Shown here: one piece after another, positions 13,065 to 25,427 of the stretch
How positions within the stretch are numbered: position 1 is the stretch's first letter
Layout of the letters: each line of letters starts with the position of its first letter
Assembly (NCBI GenBank): GCA_037693485.1
Contig: CM075352.1
Location: 20,766,001 to 20,830,000, forward strand
Reading direction: 5' to 3'
DNA: 64,000 bases
Origin: Kitagawia praeruptora
Taxonomy: Eukaryota; Streptophyta; Magnoliopsida; Apiales; Apiaceae
The notes under the pieces: model-generated
What the model saw: only the letters and a program-made list of their open reading frames with translations
Database searches by the model: none
Told to the model about the DNA's origin: nothing
Translations under genes and position numbers: made by a program

Positions 13065-13352
13065 TTAAGCACCACCTAGAAAATTCTTATGCTTGAGCCT
13101 GATAAAGTCCTCAGCTTCAGCATCAATATTATTTTCTACCTTGACTATAGGATGAGCATTTCCGCGATTTGCACATTCATAATTCAGCAGTAGATTCCTT
13201 CGTGTAGGCGCCTCAAATCCGTGAGACGTCATGTAAATACTTGAATACGGAGGAGCATCGACCAGTTTGTGTGGCGTTTCTAGCAGTTTGTGATGGCCAT
13301 TGCCATTGTGGTGGTGGTGCTTGTTGTCAAAGTATGAGGTTATGAATGTCAT
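13065..13352 (-). CDS. Small DUF761 family protein
   Basis: Intronless frame of 95 residues starting at an ATG (complement of 13350-13352). The N-terminus has a His-rich run (NKHHHHNGNGHHK). The C-terminus, DAEAEDFIRLKHKNFLGG, matches the short DUF761 motif (acidic residues, then AEEFI and a basic stretch) found at the end of many small plant proteins of unknown function, some labelled 'cotton fibre protein'. A TATAAATA box lies 88 bases upstream of the ATG, and the upstream DNA shows no competing gene. The family is usually longer, with the motif at the C-terminus, so this is a short member. The role is unknown. The motif match is from pattern recognition; a Pfam DUF761 search would confirm it. 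Confidence 0.75.
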   Translation of the reverse strand: MTFITSYFDNKHHHHNGNGHHKLLETPHKLVDAPPYSSIYMTSHGFEAPTRRNLLLNYECANRGNAHPIVKVENNIDAEAEDFIRLKHKNFLGGA

Positions 13353-13439
13353 GTTGCAAGAGTTATGGGCACAAAATAATAGAGTTGATAGATCAGGATT
13401 TTGAAGAATGTTGTGATAACTGATTGTTGTTGATGTGCA

Positions 13440-13447
13440 TATTTATA
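13440..13447 (-). promoter_or_regulatory. TATA box of the DUF761 gene
   Basis: TATAAATA on the minus strand, 88 bases upstream of the start codon at 13352. This fits a leader of about 55-60 bases. Confidence 0.65.
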
Positions 13448-13884
13448 GTACACAAAAAAGGTAGTTTTTTCATGATTCAAACTTTTTTATTCTTATGATT
13501 GAAACTCAGGAGAATCTCCTTTTAGCTTTTATTTAGGCAGCAGGTGCATATGGCGCCTGACTTTTTTGAGTAATCTCCCTTGGATAGAATGCCTAACTCA
13601 TATTTGACACTACTCTAATGGCTAAGAAGAAGGTTCAATTTGAACAAAGCATCAAATCTTAAACTTAAAAAAACCTGAACTTGTATAGTTTATTTATTCG
13701 ACCACGTTATAAACATTTGAGTTGGATATGGCATTGAAAGTTTGGATCAAAAAATATTTGATATTGAAACTCTTTTAAGGAAACAAATCCGAATTTCAGT
13801 GAAGTCAACTTTGAATACAACCCTCTCTAAAAAAACAAAAAACTTTGAATACAACCCTGTAAAGTAATAATCCTTTTAAACTAA

Positions 13885-14444
13885 CTAGCATTTTGCCCGT
13901 ACTTCGTACACGGCTTCTTATTTAATTTAAAATGATAATACCAAAAATTTAACAAATTTGATTGATTTCTTAAAACATCTTACTTAATTTAAATTGACAA
14001 TACCAAAAATTTAACAAATTTGATTGATTTCTTAAAAATATATTTTATGCAATTATATAAATAATCAATTCTTAGCAAGATATTAGATACAATTATATAA
14101 GTATTTAATAAAATAATGATATGCTAAAATTTATATAAAAAAGTAGCATACAATTCTATTTTAACAATGTTGAAAATTTATTTAATCCATCAAAATCTGC
14201 AATAAAAATAATAAATATTTTTAGAAATATTGTTCTCTAATTGAAAACAATAATAAATTGTCTTCATTATTCAAATGCGAAAATGAAAATTCCTTCACCC
14301 CCAATGACTCTAAAACATTAAATGACTCCAAAACATTAAACCTCATATAATATCAAGAACATGTTATATTAACTATGAGACCTCATAGTTAATATAATGT
14401 GTAAATGTTGGAGAACAATGAGATCACATTTCAAGCAATTTTTA
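13885..14444 (-). mobile_element. Helitron relic with 3' terminus
   Basis: On the minus strand a hairpin (stem GTAC/GTAC around GAA, extended by flanking G/C) at about 13893-13912 is followed by TGCTAG with the terminal CTAG at 13885-13888, then T. The rest is AT-rich and non-coding, and the 5' end was not found. The right border is nominal. Confidence 0.55.
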
Positions 14445-14717
14445 ATTTTTTTTTGTTAAATTTTTTTATGAATGGATAGAGGGTACAATTATAAGACTTT
14501 TGTGTGAAGATACCCCTAGCGGGGCCCTTTAAAATAGTTTGAAATGTAGTGAATATGTGTGTTCTCACTGTTCTCATTTTATTTTATTTTTTTGTTATTT
14601 TTTTTATGAATGGATAGAGGGTAGAATTATATGATTTTTTTTGGTGAAGATGCCCCTAGCGGGGCCCTTTAAAATAGCTTGAAATGTAATGAAAATGTGT
14701 GTTCTCACTGTTCTCAT
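14445..14717. repeat. Tandem duplication, period 138 bp
   Basis: Two copies (14445-14582 and 14583-14717) share ATGAATGGATAGAGGGTA, CCCCTAGCGGGGCCCTTT and GTGTGTTCTCACTGTTCTCA. They differ at scattered bases, so the duplication is not recent. CCCCTAGCGGGG is itself a palindrome in both copies. Confidence 0.85.
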
Positions 14718-15169
14718 TCTCACCAAAGCGTGACCATTAAACTGTATTAGTAAATTCATGTATGAAAAAATAGTGTATATATATTATTAATTTAGATTCT
14801 TTTATTAAAAATAAGTAAATTATACAATTAAATAAGAAAGCCAAAATATCAGATAAATATTCTAGTAGATTTATTGTTTATGTTCAAATTAAGGTCTTTT
14901 ACCATGGCTGACTTTATTATATTAAAAGTATGTTCTTATTGAAATGAATATAATAATTTGAATTTGAATATATTCTTAAACTACTTATTTTAATGGGTTG
15001 TTAATTTTTTTGTGATCAACTTAGAGGGGTAACCAAAAATAAAATTAATTGGAATACATAAACCCATTACCCACGTTATGATTAACAATACCTATAAAAT
15101 GGAAGTTGCTTATGTGGTTCAGGCTTGTTAATTACTTCAATACTTCATTAGCTTGATCATCATGTGGAC
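14718..15169. other. AT-rich intergenic DNA, no gene seen
   Basis: No open frame with a recognisable domain, no inverted repeat with a target duplication, and no structural RNA was noted. Confidence 0.5.
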
Positions 15170-15273
15170 CATCTTTCTTTTTATCACTTATGTTGTTGCT
15201 ATGTAGTCTATCTGTAACTAACATCTTTCTTTTTATCACTTATGTTGTTGCTATGTAGTCTATCTGTAACTAA
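15170..15273. repeat. Tandem duplication, period 52 bp
   Basis: Two essentially identical 52-base units (15170-15221 and 15222-15273) beginning CATCTTTCTTTTTATCACTT. The identity indicates a recent duplication. Confidence 0.9.
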
Positions 15274-15429
15274 ACATCTCTCTATGCTTGTAATCTATAT
15301 TTATAAATGCAAACTTCTTCTTGTATTGTATTTTGTTTTCAATATTTAAAATTATGTAGCTGGAGGAGAAGAGAAAAGCTGGAGGTACAATCGTAGTACT
15401 ACAACATTACTGAAAATAAGTACAATATC

Positions 15430-17350
15430 ATATTAGAATTTTTTTTGTTCCAATCTAAATTGGGTTGCTCCAAATGCTGTGTAATGACAAAAAAGGGGCA
15501 TTAAATAAATAAAAAAGATTAAAAAAATAAAGAATAATACTGTTTACCAAAAACACAGGTCTCCGCAAAAATCTCACATATTCACTTTTATCTTTAAATA
15601 ATGTATGATTACAAATTATAACAATCACATTTTCCATTACTTATTCTCTCTCAAAAAGCCAACTAAACTGAAAAAGGAAAAAGTTAGTGCTTTTATATTT
15701 TAAAATGGAGCTCAAGTGAAAGTGCTAAATATGAGATCATATATGAAGTGAAATTGAACGCGAGTAAAGAAGATATTTAGAGCATAAATAAGAGCAATGT
15801 TACCTGACCCAGAGGGTGATGCTTGTGACGTGAGTCTGAGCTTCTAAGTATGCTATTCCATAGTCCCTTCGGAGACATCCGATAAAAAGTATGCTATTCC
15901 ATAAGACCTTCTGGTACGTAGCATGTCTACCCCATGAACATTAAGTTGAACAAATCCATAAAGAACATAAACTTGCTTGAAAACAAAATAATGTCTATAA
16001 GTATCAAACTGAGTCCCAAGATTATTTACAAATAACATGGTCCGTACTGTGTCAATGTTATTAACTGGTAATCTTTCCAACTACCTTTGTTATTACGACA
16101 TGTAAAATAAAAAATTGAAAGGCCAAGCAAATATTTTAAAGGTACCTTTCTGGTGTCCTGTATATTATTATAACATCGGGTAATTCATTAAAACTTTAAT
16201 TCTTAAATTCTAAACCAAAATCAAAACCAAACAAATATTATCCTGTCTAATTTTTAATATTGTGAAATCAATAAAAACTTAACTCTTATGGCCAAACTGA
16301 AAACTGGAACCAAACATATATGACCCGTACGGAGGTCTAGTACACATACCTTAACCCTACTTCAGGGGGTTGAGATGTTAATTTGGTGAAAAACCCAGCT
16401 TTCAAATCTGAAAAGTGCAAACATGCATCAAAATCCAGTAGTGTGAAGATTTGAGCGGCATGGACTTGAAGGTGAAAAATGACAGAGATAGATTTGAGTA
16501 ATGAAAAAACGGAGAATCAAAGAAATAAAGAAAGATAAAAAAAATAAAGGATAATACTATAGTAGAGGTTTAGATTTGGGTCGATCCAATTGGGTTACTC
16601 CAAATGTTGTGTAATGACAAAAAATAGTACTCCCTCCGTCCAATTTTTATTGTCCACTGTTTCCTATTTTCTTTGTCCCAAAATAATTGTCCACATTTAA
16701 TTAATAAGGTATATTATGTGTTAATTATGTTAACTTTTATAAAAAAAACAATACAATTATTTGGTAACTATGAGTTTAATTGACATGATTGAATAAAAGG
16801 TGGATTTTGATAGATGGACAATAAAAATGGGACGGAGGGAGTATATGTTTAGATTTGGGTCGATCTAATCTAATTTGGGTCGCTCCAAATGCTGTGTAAT
16901 GGTAAAAAGGGGCATCAAAGAAATAAAGAAGATTAAGAAAATGAAGGATAATAATATCGTTGACAAAATTCGAACCTTGAAATTTTAGTAAATAAATTTA
17001 ATCATGTAACATATTTAATCATTAGATCTAACAGTTCTAATTTTAAATAAAATTCTAACGGATATTATTCGTTGTATACGAATTTTTATTATATTTTGTT
17101 AGTGGTTAGAAGATATGATGTCATATTTTTGGGTATGCAATTAGTAAATAAATTTAATCATGTAATATATTTAATCATTGAATCTAACAGTTCTAATTTT
17201 TAACTAAAAATCTAACGGATATTATCTGTTGTATACGAATTATTGTTATATTTTGTTAGTGGTTAGAAGATATGAAGTCATATTTTTGGGTATGTATTAA
17301 TTATTGCAATATTATGTTTTAAATTACGTGTTTTAATTAATAAAAAAAAT
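15430..17350. repeat. Dispersed repeat copies (CCAAATGCTGTGTAATG family)
   Basis: The phrase GGGTCGCTCCAAATGCTGTG followed by TAATGACAAAAAGGGGCATC and an AAGAAATAAAGAAGATTAAA stretch occurs near 15450-15540, 16570-16630 and 16855-16960, and again near 17500 and 19790-19980. Between copies lie AT-rich segments with the phrase CTAACGGATATTATTCGTTG, seen elsewhere inside the Helitrons of this window. No gene. The frame at 15853-16080 has no recognisable domain. Confidence 0.6.
16631..16841. mobile_element. Stowaway-type MITE
   Basis: Inverted ends CTCCCTCCGTCCAATTTTTA and its near-complement, 211 bp, flanked by TA at 16629-16630 and 16842-16843. Inserted within a copy of the CCAAATGCTGTGTAATG repeat. 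Confidence 0.9.
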
Positions 17351-17705
17351 ATTGATTGGAAGATATGATATTTTAGGTATTTATAAAATGTAATATCATC
17401 AATTATAAGTAAACATCTTTTAATTGAAAAAGACAATCAGCTAATTATCATTAATTATATTATTAATAAAAAAATGAAGGATAATAGTAGAGGTTTAGAT
17501 TTAGGTTGATCCAATTGGATCGCTCCAAATGCTGATTAGAGAGAAAAAAAATTATTGATTGGAAGATATGATATTTTAGGTATTTATAAAAGGTAATATC
17601 ATATCAATTATAAGTAAACATCTTTTAATTGAAAAAGACAATCGGCTAATTATCATTAATTATATTATTATTAAAAAAATGAAGGATAATAGTAGATGTT
17701 TAGAT
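17351..17705. repeat. Direct duplication, period 203 bp
   Basis: Copy 1 starts at 17351 and copy 2 at 17554, both with ATTGATTGGAAGATATGATA and AAGTAAACATCTTTTAATTG. Copy 2 ends in GTAGATGTTTAGAT, where copy 1 continues into the CCAAATGCTG repeat. It looks like a local tandem duplication of Helitron-derived DNA. Confidence 0.8.
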
Positions 17706-18769
17706 CCCCTCGGATCTCCTTTATATATTTATATAATAGTTCTAATTTTTAACTAAAAATCTAACGGATATTATTCGTTGTATACAAATTTTTATTATAT
17801 TTTGTTAGTGATATTTAATTTCCACTATTAATAAAATTTAAAATGCAATTGAGTTGTATATTTAATTTTCTCGATTAGTAAAAATTTAAAATGCAATTTA
17901 GAGAAATTGTTTATTTTAATATGTTTTACTTGAAAACAGAAATTGATTAGTTATTAGGAGAAATTTTATTTATATTTAAGTAAGGGTAATTAAGTAAAAA
18001 CAATAGGTACCGACCAACCAACTAACCAACCAACCGGCGCCATATAATTGGAAAACTATAGATTTTAGCTAAAGGAAATAGAAAAGGTAACATTTTTAAA
18101 AAAAAATTGATTATTTTAATATGTTTTACTTGAAAAAGAAAATTGATTAGTTATTGTGAAATTGTTTATTTATAATTAAGTAAGGGCGTCATTTAATTGG
18201 AAAAAAGAGATTTTAGCTAAAGAAAATAGAAAATGTAACGTATTTTAGAAGGAAATTGATTATTTTAATATGTTTTACTTGAAAACAAAAATTGATTAGT
18301 TATTAGGAGAAATTTTATTTATAATTAAGTAAGGGTAATTAAGTAAAACAATAGGTACCGACCGACCGACCAACCAACTAACCGACCGACCAAACTTTCA
18401 ATGTTTTAAAATGCAATTTTAAAGGTAAGGATATTGAAATTGTATATTAAGTTTCCTCGATTAGTAAAAATTTAAAATGCAATTTAGATATTTACTTTAC
18501 TTCATTAGTAAATATTTTATAGGTAAAAAATAATGAAACTATATATTTAATTTCCTCTATTAGTAAAGTTTTAAAATGGAATTGAGATTTTTTTTAATCA
18601 TTGGAATTATTAATTCAAAAATTTTAGAAATTTAACAAAATAGAACCGAGCTAATTGACCGGCACCACTTTACCTCCCCTCGTTTCTCCTTTATATAAGT
18701 ATATAACAGTTCTAATTTTTAACTAAAAATCTAACGGATATTATTCGTTGTATACGAATTTTTATTATA
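17706..18769. repeat. Helitron-derived AT-rich DNA with ACC(A/G) microsatellites
   Basis: No gene. Two short runs of ACCAACC/ACCGACC repeats (near 18009-18035 and 18357-18392) precede sequences like the inner side of the Helitron 5' end (compare GACCAACCAAACTTTTAATG at 26774-26793). Blocks such as TTTAGCTAAAG and GATTATTTTAATATGTTTTA are repeated two or three times, indicating rearranged element remains. Confidence 0.5.
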
Positions 18770-19780
18770 CAAGTTTAAAACCGGTGCGATGCACGATTTT
18801 TTTTTAATATTATATGAATTTTTCATTAATTTAAGTTAATTTTTTTAAAATATAAAGTTGGGAGGCTTAAATTTTTATATGAGATTTGATAATAATTATA
18901 TAAATGGTATCCGTGATATTTCTAGAAAATGAGGGATTTTAGTTAGAAAATATAGAAAAAATTATAGGTTTTACTTGAAAATGATAATCGGCTAATTATT
19001 AGTTTTTATATAATTATTATTTTATTTCATTAAATAGAAATTGATACGTTTTAGATAAAAAAATGCAATCGGTTAATTATGAATATTATAATATTATTAC
19101 TTTATTGTATTAAACAGAACCGCCCGTGATAAAATCAGAAAAAAAGAGATTTTAGTTTTAAAAAATAGAAAGATAACGTGAAAATTAAAACGATGACATA
19201 ATTTATGCGAAAAAGGTAATTGATTAATTTATAGTAATTATAATTTAATTATGTTATTTTACTAAATAAAATTGCTCATAGTTTTTAGAAAATGAGAAAT
19301 TAATGTTGCCCCTGAAATTTCTAGAAAAAAGGAATTTAATTAGAAAAAATATAAAAGATGATACTTTTTAGTTGAAAAGGTAATCAGTTAATTATTAGTA
19401 CGATAATATTATTATTTTATTTTTATTAAATAGAATCGCCCGTGATATAATTGGAAAAAGAGAGATTTTCGTAAGAGAAGGGAAAAAAGATAACGTGTTT
19501 GAAAAAGGTAACCGGCCATGATACAATTGGAAAAAGAGATATTTTAGTTAGAGAAAAGGTAACGTATTTTGGCTCAAAAGGTAATTAATTATTTAATACT
19601 AATTATAATATAATTATGTTATTTTATTATACAAAATTTATTGTAGTTTTTAAAAATGGAGAAATTTTAGTTAGATAAAATGTAAAAGATATTGTATTTT
19701 ACCTAAGAAGTAAATTATTTAGCTATTGAAAAATAGAAAAGGTAATATTTTTAACCTGAAAAAGGAAATTGATTAATAAA
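18770..19780 (-). mobile_element. Degenerate Helitron
   Basis: Minus-strand 3' end: hairpin GTGC-ATC-GCAC within CGTGCATCGCACCGG, then CTTG (18770-18773), a decayed CTAG. The body resembles the better preserved element at 25428-26819 (shared TTTAGTTAGA and AAAAGGTAAT phrases). The 5' part is lost where a CCAAATGCTG repeat begins near 19780. Confidence 0.55.
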
Positions 19781-20048
19781 GGAGATTTGGGTGGATCCAA
19801 TCTAAATTGGGTCGCTCCAAATATTGTGTAATGACAAAAAGGGACATCAAAAAAACAAAGAAGATTAAAAACATAAAGGATAAAAGCTGTAATTTTCCTG
19901 TGTAATGACAAAAAAGGGCATCAAAGAAATAAAGAAGAATAAAAAAATGAAGGGTAAAAACAGTAATTTTTAAAATGCAATACTAGCAGACATTAAGAAT
20001 ATATTGATATTGATACTACGTAAAAAATTTGGCCCAGGTATAAAAATA

Positions 20049-20357
20049 AGGGTAATGCTAAACACTATGCTTAAGCATTAATGTAAGTGGATAAATGTAT
20101 TTAATATGTCAATTTTGCACTTAATACATCAATTTTGCACGAATATCAATATAATTATTTAGCAATTTGGGATGTTTTTATTAGTGGGAATTAATGTGAA
20201 TGCAGGGGGTCCACTATTATTACTTGGAAAATTAAATAATGATGTAAAGAAGCATTGAAAAACCAAAAATCCATTAAATAACTAAAAATAAATGTTGAAA
20301 AAATGAGAATATTTAATGCTTAACCATAGCCCTTAGGGCTATTGTTAGCATTTCCCT
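20049..20357. mobile_element. MITE with 7-bp target duplication
   Basis: Inverted ends AGGGTAATGCTAA and, from the right, AGGGAAATGCTAA, with TTAAGCATTAA shared further in. Flanked by AAAAATA on both sides (20042-20048 and 20358-20364). Size is 309 bp. The 7-8 bp duplication would fit hAT, but adenine runs make the exact length uncertain. Confidence 0.75.
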
Positions 20358-20529
20358 AAAAATAATAATAATCACTCTATCGCGATAATTAATATTTTTT
20401 AAGAAATTTGTATTGTTAAATTCCAATCCCAACTTTCGTATAAAATGATATTTTTAATTAAATATATATTTATAATTTTATATACATTTTATGAATAAGA
20501 AAAATACTTTATGATACCTATGTATGTTA

Positions 20530-21748
20530 GAGCATCTCCAATGGGAGACACCTCTTAGGTAAAATTTGAAATCAATTACCATAAATAAGAATTATAAAGA
20601 ATGTGTAAAAAAAATTTGCACTCCAACGGGATAAAACCCTTGTCTATAATTTTTTTTTTGAAACAAAAAGAAATCAATCCATTAATCAAAAGCCATACGG
20701 CATCTACAAATACAATCGTAAGAACAGACGCTTAAGGGGATCGCTGTTGAATCCTTCCTAGAGGCAACCAAGCGATTTGAAAATAATTGATATATACATG
20801 TTTTTACTGTAACAACTATCATCGAACTGTTCTGGACCGACGACCGTATATGCGATTCCATAGTAACCTTCATCTCTGAATCAAAATCATGAAAAACTTG
20901 CCGATCTATAACCTCGGCCATGGAAAACTCCCAAATCCAATCCAAACAAAAAACCAAACTCTCACAAGGAGAGACTAACACAACCCAAATAAATTGGGAA
21001 TTATCGAAACCCAAATAAATTGGGAACTTTATTGAAAAAAACAGAAGAAAGCAAGGAAAATGAAAAATGAATTGGGGCTTTCCCTTGTCTATAATTATAG
21101 ATAATCTCTTGATGTTGGCTATATTTGTCGAACATCTAAAGACATGTAGTGAATTGTCACATCACTTATTTCTATATTTAAATTATATATTCCATTAATA
21201 ACAACTTGAAATATTAATAACATACCATTTTTAAAATATAGCCAATCATTATAACCAATACCCTCGGAACACAATGTCTTACAGGTTCGACAAATTTTAC
21301 ATAATCAATATTTTATGTAATTTAGTCAATCCTTTTTAGCTAATGCCACTGGAGATGCTCTAGAGACCCCTTAGCTAAAAGTGTGTCAAACATGCCTTAA
21401 ATAAAAATTATAGATATTGTGTAAAAAAAAATCATCTCCAACGGAACATTACTGTTATCTAAAATTTTAGATAATCCTCAAAAATCCTATCATATTGGCT
21501 ATATTTGTCGAACCTCTAGAGACTTGTAGTAAAACTCCACATCATCAATATTACCATATTAAAATAATACATTCTATTTTTAACAATTTGAAATAATAAT
21601 AACTTGCTATTTTTAAAATATGACTAATCATTATAGCCAACTCCATTGGAGTACAACACCTTACAGATTGAATAAATTTTACATAATCACTATTTTATAC
21701 GGAGTATCATTTAGCTACCCATTTTAGCTAATACCATTGAAGATGCTC
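20530..21748. mobile_element. Dimeric Harbinger-type MITE
   Basis: Outer ends GAGCATCTCCAATGG (left) and CCATTGAAGATGCTC (right) with TTA at 20527-20529 and 21749-21751, typical of PIF/Harbinger. A third, internal terminus GGAGATGCTC ends at 21360. The halves (20530-21360 and 21361-21748) are homologous to each other, both with GGCTATATTTGTCGAAC. It is therefore a dimer in which the second unit lost its left terminal repeat. A retroposon interrupts the first half. Confidence 0.75.
20652..21081 (-). mobile_element. Retroposon insertion (probably truncated LINE)
   Basis: Flanked by a 15-bp direct repeat CCCTTGTCTATAATT (20637-20651 and 21082-21096), with a T-run at the left end, i.e. a poly(A) tail on the minus strand. 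Just before the tail the minus strand reads GGCTTTTGATTAATGG, typical of plant LINE 3' ends. A 110-codon minus-strand frame has no clear domain. It inserted into the dimeric MITE. Confidence 0.8.
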
Positions 21749-21751
21749 TTA

Positions 21752-24195
21752 GATTTTCATTTCTAATAACTTTTACTTCTTTCTTTATCATTTAAACTAT
21801 TTTCATTGGTTGTTAATATCTTGTATTTTTGAAAAATATTCACGAATATGTATAAAGTTATCGAATATATTAATATTTTTTAAGTTGTAAGTGTAAATGT
21901 CTATATATGCTAGTATATCAATTCATATAATTTAAGGATGTTGTATGTATAATTAATAATTAATTCAATTTTAATTTTAATTTAATTTAAAATTTAAAAA
22001 TCTAAACTCCTCTTATGTAATAGTTTGTTTAAAGTTAAAAAAAAAAAAAAATCGCCCCAATATGTTCTACTCAAAAAAACTAAAATAAAATTGTACTCTT
22101 GATTGGACATAAAGTTTTTGATAAATATGTTCTCAAGGTTATTTTCTCAAAAAAAAAAATTTGTGGTTTGGGATAGTGTTTTCACAAATCCATCTTCATC
22201 GTCGTCGTGCTTTCCCCTTATCTTCATCTTCGTTTTCATGATTTTTCTTTCTTTCATATCAATCTCTCACAATTTTTTTTTCTCTAACCTCCATGACCTT
22301 TTGTATAATTTTCACAGATTGTTTTCTTCCCCACGATCTCTCAAAAAAAAATTGTTTCTCACCCTCACAAACTCTTGTTGGAGTTTTATTTTTTCAGATC
22401 CACAAATTCTCGTAAAAAAAATTTCTCCTCGATCTCACCCACGATCTCTCGCAAAATCCATTTTTTTTCACCCACGAACTTTCGCAGAATTTTCTCACTA
22501 CCCACGAACTCTCGTAAATTTTTTTTTTCTCACCGGCTCTTGATACCATGATAAGAAGTCTCAAAATTCTCTCTCACTCCATCTTTGAACGAAAAGAGAA
22601 TTTTGAGACATCTTATCAATTTTTTTTAAATCTTCCTTTATTTATTCACTCGATTGCTATGATTTTGAAGGAAGGCTCCATATTTTTTGGGAAATTTCAA
22701 CTATTCCGTTCGTTGTTCTTATCTCGTTCACATTATTCATTTTTCATGATGTTTTACTTTTAATTATTTATTTCTCATTCCATTTTCTTGGAGTAAACTT
22801 TAATTTTTAGCAAGTACAAATTCAAAAGTAAGAATCTGAACAAAGATTCGTTGTAGGATATGGAAGAACAAACCTAGAAGGAAGAAGCCGTTCAAGATGC
22901 CAAGTCAAAAAGTTGTGATTTATTCTTTTCTTAGTAATGTAAATTAAATTCTTCATTTTGATCTATACTTGTGAACTTAGAAAAAAATTATATTTTGCCA
23001 AGTCAAAAAGTTGTGTATTTCATTTTTTTTAATATTTATCAATTTTTCAGTTCAGATTTTTAAAATTTGTTCAAAATTATATTTTGCCACTGTTAGTTTT
23101 TAAAGAAATTCTGATAAAGTTAAATATATGTCAAACATGATAAATGGCATCGGTCTTGTCAAATATTTTTATATTTAAACTAACAAATTTCTCCTTCAAA
23201 ATTTTACAAATTAAGTAGTCCTAACCCAAAAGTGACCTGGGATCACTCTAAGGCGCCGGTCCCTTATAAGTAATTTATAAGTTTTTTTTTTTTTTTTTTG
23301 AAATCTAAGTAATTTATAAGTTATTTATTCCAAAAAAAAAAATCATGTTTACATACTTTTTCTTGAAAAAAATGTGTATAGGCATTTTAACATTCGTTAT
23401 GTTGCAAAAATAAGTTACTTATTTTAGAAAAAAGTATATATTTACACATTTTTTTTCAAAATAAATAACTTATTTTTGAAAAATAAGATTTTCCAAACGG
23501 GAACTAAATTTATCCAGGCCCATATTTTTATAATCTATTATTTATAAATATGTTTAGTATTTTTTTTGTAGTTTACATATTTTTGTTATGTATTTTTATA
23601 AAAAATCAAGAATAAAACTCATTTTATCATATGTTATTCAGTTGTAAAAGATTTAAGGGTCTGTATATTTTTTTTTCAATGTTGAATATATAATTGAAGA
23701 TTTTGTTTCTAAAAATGATCGTAGAAATCATCTATATATTATAAATTACTGGATAGCCCTTACCTAAGGTTCGGTATCCATATTTAGGTTTGGACAAAAT
23801 TTTGTATTCATTTTGACCCACTGGATAATCCATTTTTAGGTTTGGTATCCATATTACGTTTGGGAAAGATCCAAATTTAGTATTTGACCCATTGTTAATT
23901 AAAGAAAGTTTGTATACAAATTTAAATACTATTAATATATTCTCTTAATATTTATGGTAAGATTATTAATGAAAATTTGACTAAATTTTTTAATTTTGGC
24001 AAGCTTATTAATATATATATATCACATAACAGATATGGAAAATTTAAAATTTAAGATAAGTAGTCGAGAGATGGATCAGAGATGGATTGGACAAAAAATG
24101 AGCGTTTTTTGGCGATCCACTTTTTATTTATTTTTCGTAATTTTTGGAGATATTAGATTTATATACATATATTTTTTTTATCAAACTTAAATATA
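21752..24195. other. Intergenic DNA, no supported gene
   Basis: AT-rich. A pyrimidine-rich stretch (22100-22780) gives open frames of 146 and 71 codons of low complexity, with imperfect repeats of CACGATCTCTC and CACGAACTCTCG. On the minus strand at about 22535-22550 TGGTATCAAGAGCC resembles a tRNA-Met primer binding site, so a Ty1-copia remnant is possible but unproven. 23270-23500 holds imperfect inverted AT-rich repeats around TAAGTAATTTATAAG. Confidence 0.45.
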
Positions 24196-25427
24196 CTAAC
24201 TTGTAACCCGTGCATACACGAATTTCTTTTGATATGTAATAAATTTTTTTTTATGTTATAAATATATTTTTATATAATCATTATTTACAATATTTTATTT
24301 AATTTTAATATTAATAATTTAATACAAATTTAATTAATGATATGCTGTATGCATGATTTAAAACTTATATTATAAAATTTTAAAATAAATATATCGTTGA
24401 TTGAATTCGAACATTGAAATTTTAGTAAATTAATTTAATCATTAGATCTAACGCTTTTGATTTTTTTTACTAAAAATATAATGGTTATTATTCGTAATAT
24501 ACGGATTTCTATTATATTTTGTTAGTGATTATATGATATGGTTTTATATTTTTGGGTATATATCAATTATTGTTAGATATGATATGATTGGAAGATATGA
24601 TATGATTGATGTTTTTAGGTGTTTATAAAAGGTAATATCTTTAACTAAAAGTAAATATGAAAAAAATAATCGACTAATTACCATTAATTATATTACGTTA
24701 TTATTTATTTTAGGTGTTTTAATAGTATAGATATCATATATATTTTTCTTTATAATGAAGGGTAAATAAGTAAAATCACGACATACCAAAAAACATATAC
24801 CAAAAAATAGCTAGGTACCAATATTTTTAATATTTTGGCTGTTATATAATTAATTAATTTTAATTTAATATAATTTAATGTACTCATGTTTACAGATTAT
24901 ACTAATGTTTCCTTATTATAAACAACGTATACAGTTTTTTAATATATTTTATTAATAATTGAAATAATTGACTGATTACCATTAATTTTATTATATTAAT
25001 GTGAAAAAGGCAATCGACTAATTAATATTAATTTTATTATGTTAATCGAGTAATTATCATTAATTATATTATGTTATTATTTATTTTAGGTGTTATATTT
25101 TTTTTGAAAATTATGGTGTGATATTTTCGAGTATATATTAATGATTGTAAGATTTGTTTTAAATTAAAAAGGTAACGTGTTTTAATTCAAAACGAATTAT
25201 TAATGATGGAAATATATGATAGGATTGATGTTTCTAGGTGTTTATAAAAGGTAATATCTCGATTGATTACCATTAATTATATTATGTTATTCTTTATTTT
25301 AGGTGTATTTTTTATTTATAATGAAGGGTAAATAAGTAAATTCACGAAGTACCAAAAAACATGTATCAAAAAATTGGTATCAAAAAACAGGTACCAAAAT
25401 TTTTAATGGTTCATCTTTTATATAACA
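24196..25427 (-). mobile_element. Degenerate Helitron array
   Basis: Minus-strand 3' end near 24196: CGTG-CACG hairpin within CCCGTGCATACACG and a decayed CTAG (TTAG). Two decayed 5' ends lie to the right: GTGTTTTAATAGTATAGA near 24716-24733, and TTTTATATAACACT ending at 25427. At least two overlapping or nested copies are implied. No coding sequence. Confidence 0.5.

Noticed and set aside
22103..22763. Plus-strand frames of 146 and 71 codons
   Set aside because: Arise from a pyrimidine-rich, repetitive stretch (Ser/Phe/Leu-rich peptides) with no domain.
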